DNA from: WTKD01 sp965243525
GTDB taxonomy: Bacteria; Spirochaetota; Spirochaetia; WTKD01
NCBI GenBank assembly: GCA_965243525.1
Contig: OZ251568.1
Location: forward strand, 1,426,001-1,490,000
Direction of reading: 5' to 3'
Length of the DNA: 64,000 nucleotides
In this document: positions 63,736 to 64,000 of the stretch, piece by piece
Layout of the letters: every line of letters starts with the position of its first letter
Position numbering within the stretch: the stretch's first letter is position 1
The notes under the pieces: model-generated
Told to the model about the DNA's origin: nothing
The model's database searches: none
Seen by the model: the letters and a program-made list of their open reading frames with translations, nothing else
Made by a program: the position numbers and the translations under genes

Positions 63736-64000
63736 ATGAATACATTTGAAACTTTGGCAAAATTAAATGTCCATGGCAAGAGTTTTCACATACATAGCCT
63801 AAAAAACTTAGAAAAAAAGGGATACGAAGTATCCAAATTACCAATTTCTATCCGAATACTGCTGGAATCTGTGTTGCGCAATGAAAATAAAACGAGTATT
63901 AACGCAGAATATATAAGTGTCTTTCTCAAGAGCGCCGCAGAACGTAGAGGGAAGGAAATTCCCTTTGTTCCCGCGCGTGTGTTGCTGCAAGATTTTACAG
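63736..64000 (+). CDS. acnA: Aconitate hydratase A, N-terminal part (runs off window)
   Basis: 88 codons visible: MNTFETLAKLNVHGKSFHIHSL..., LPISIRILLESVLRN and IPFVPARVLLQDFT, which match the start of AcnA/IRP-type aconitases (SLRVLLESVLRN, PARVLLQDFTG). It interconverts citrate and isocitrate. Divergent from the E1-lipoyl-KAS fusion with 75 bp between. The iron-sulfur cysteines lie beyond the edge. Confidence 0.92.
   Translation, partial: MNTFETLAKLNVHGKSFHIHSLKNLEKKGYEVSKLPISIRILLESVLRNENKTSINAEYISVFLKSAAERRGKEIPFVPARVLLQDFT

Overview
The window is chromosomal DNA of a diderm bacterium, most likely a spirochaete. That placement is inferred from gene content: many exported lipoproteins, small beta-barrel-like proteins, LolA/LolCDE-type genes, glycerol and TRAP uptake, and a 23S rRNA gene with no 16S beside it. 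I could not run a phylogeny. Coding density is high, genes sit on both strands, and nearly every gene is an ordinary chromosomal gene. No transposase, integrase, phage gene or CRISPR array was seen.

Layout. 1-5.0 kb: two tandem copies of a GLUG-repeat surface lipoprotein gene next to leuS; the copy junction still carries the last codons of leuS. 5.2-8.5 kb: a 23S rRNA gene with its own promoter, a long processing stem and a very divergent 5S-like sequence. 8.5-18.35 kb: a catabolic island on the minus strand (TRAP transporter dctPQM, two Gfo/Idh/MocA oxidoreductases, zinc alcohol dehydrogenase, Asp/Glu-racemase-fold enzyme, M24 hydrolase, one unknown) plus one RraA-type aldolase on plus. A decayed copy of the 23S 3' end closes the island at 18.4-18.6 kb. 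18.7-29.6 kb: a MOP-like membrane protein, glpK and a glpA-like dehydrogenase, a tagaturonate-reductase-like enzyme, GH1 beta-glucosidase, pgsA, trxB, acylphosphatase and an amino-acid ABC permease and binding protein without an ATPase. 29.9-31.6 kb: amt-glnK behind a paired operator. 31.7-39 kb: eight paralogues of a small exported two-helix protein, six of them in a tandem array of about 660-bp units, flanking a beta-barrel protein and an S41 peptidase lipoprotein. 39.5-43 kb: a frameshifted aldo/keto reductase, gamma-carbonic-anhydrase-like protein, CinA-like protein, DUF368 (PopT) flippase. 43-48.9 kb: an ABC/FtsX/FtsX/LolA-like/outer-membrane/HD operon. 49-54 kb: glnA facing an unusual glnE. 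54-60 kb: DUF2156, pepT, phosphohexomutase, cobB, hisI, msrB. 60.3-64 kb: a giant E1-lipoyl-ketoacyl synthase III fusion and the start of acnA.

How the parts connect. Nitrogen control is spread over amt-glnK, glnA and glnE: the GlnK lacks the uridylylated Tyr51, GlnA keeps the adenylylation tyrosine, and GlnE appears to have its two nucleotidyltransferase halves in swapped order behind two ACT-like domains, suggesting direct metabolite sensing. The fusion protein at 60.3-63.7 kb joins 2-oxo-acid decarboxylation, a lipoyl arm and a condensing enzyme in one chain, which would make a self-contained fatty-acid priming machine. The 23S gene carries T where almost all bacteria have A2059. Several genes (leuS, cobB, hisI, the M24 gene, the carbonic-anhydrase-like gene) have a -10 box only 5-8 nt before the start codon and no ribosome binding site, suggesting leaderless mRNAs.
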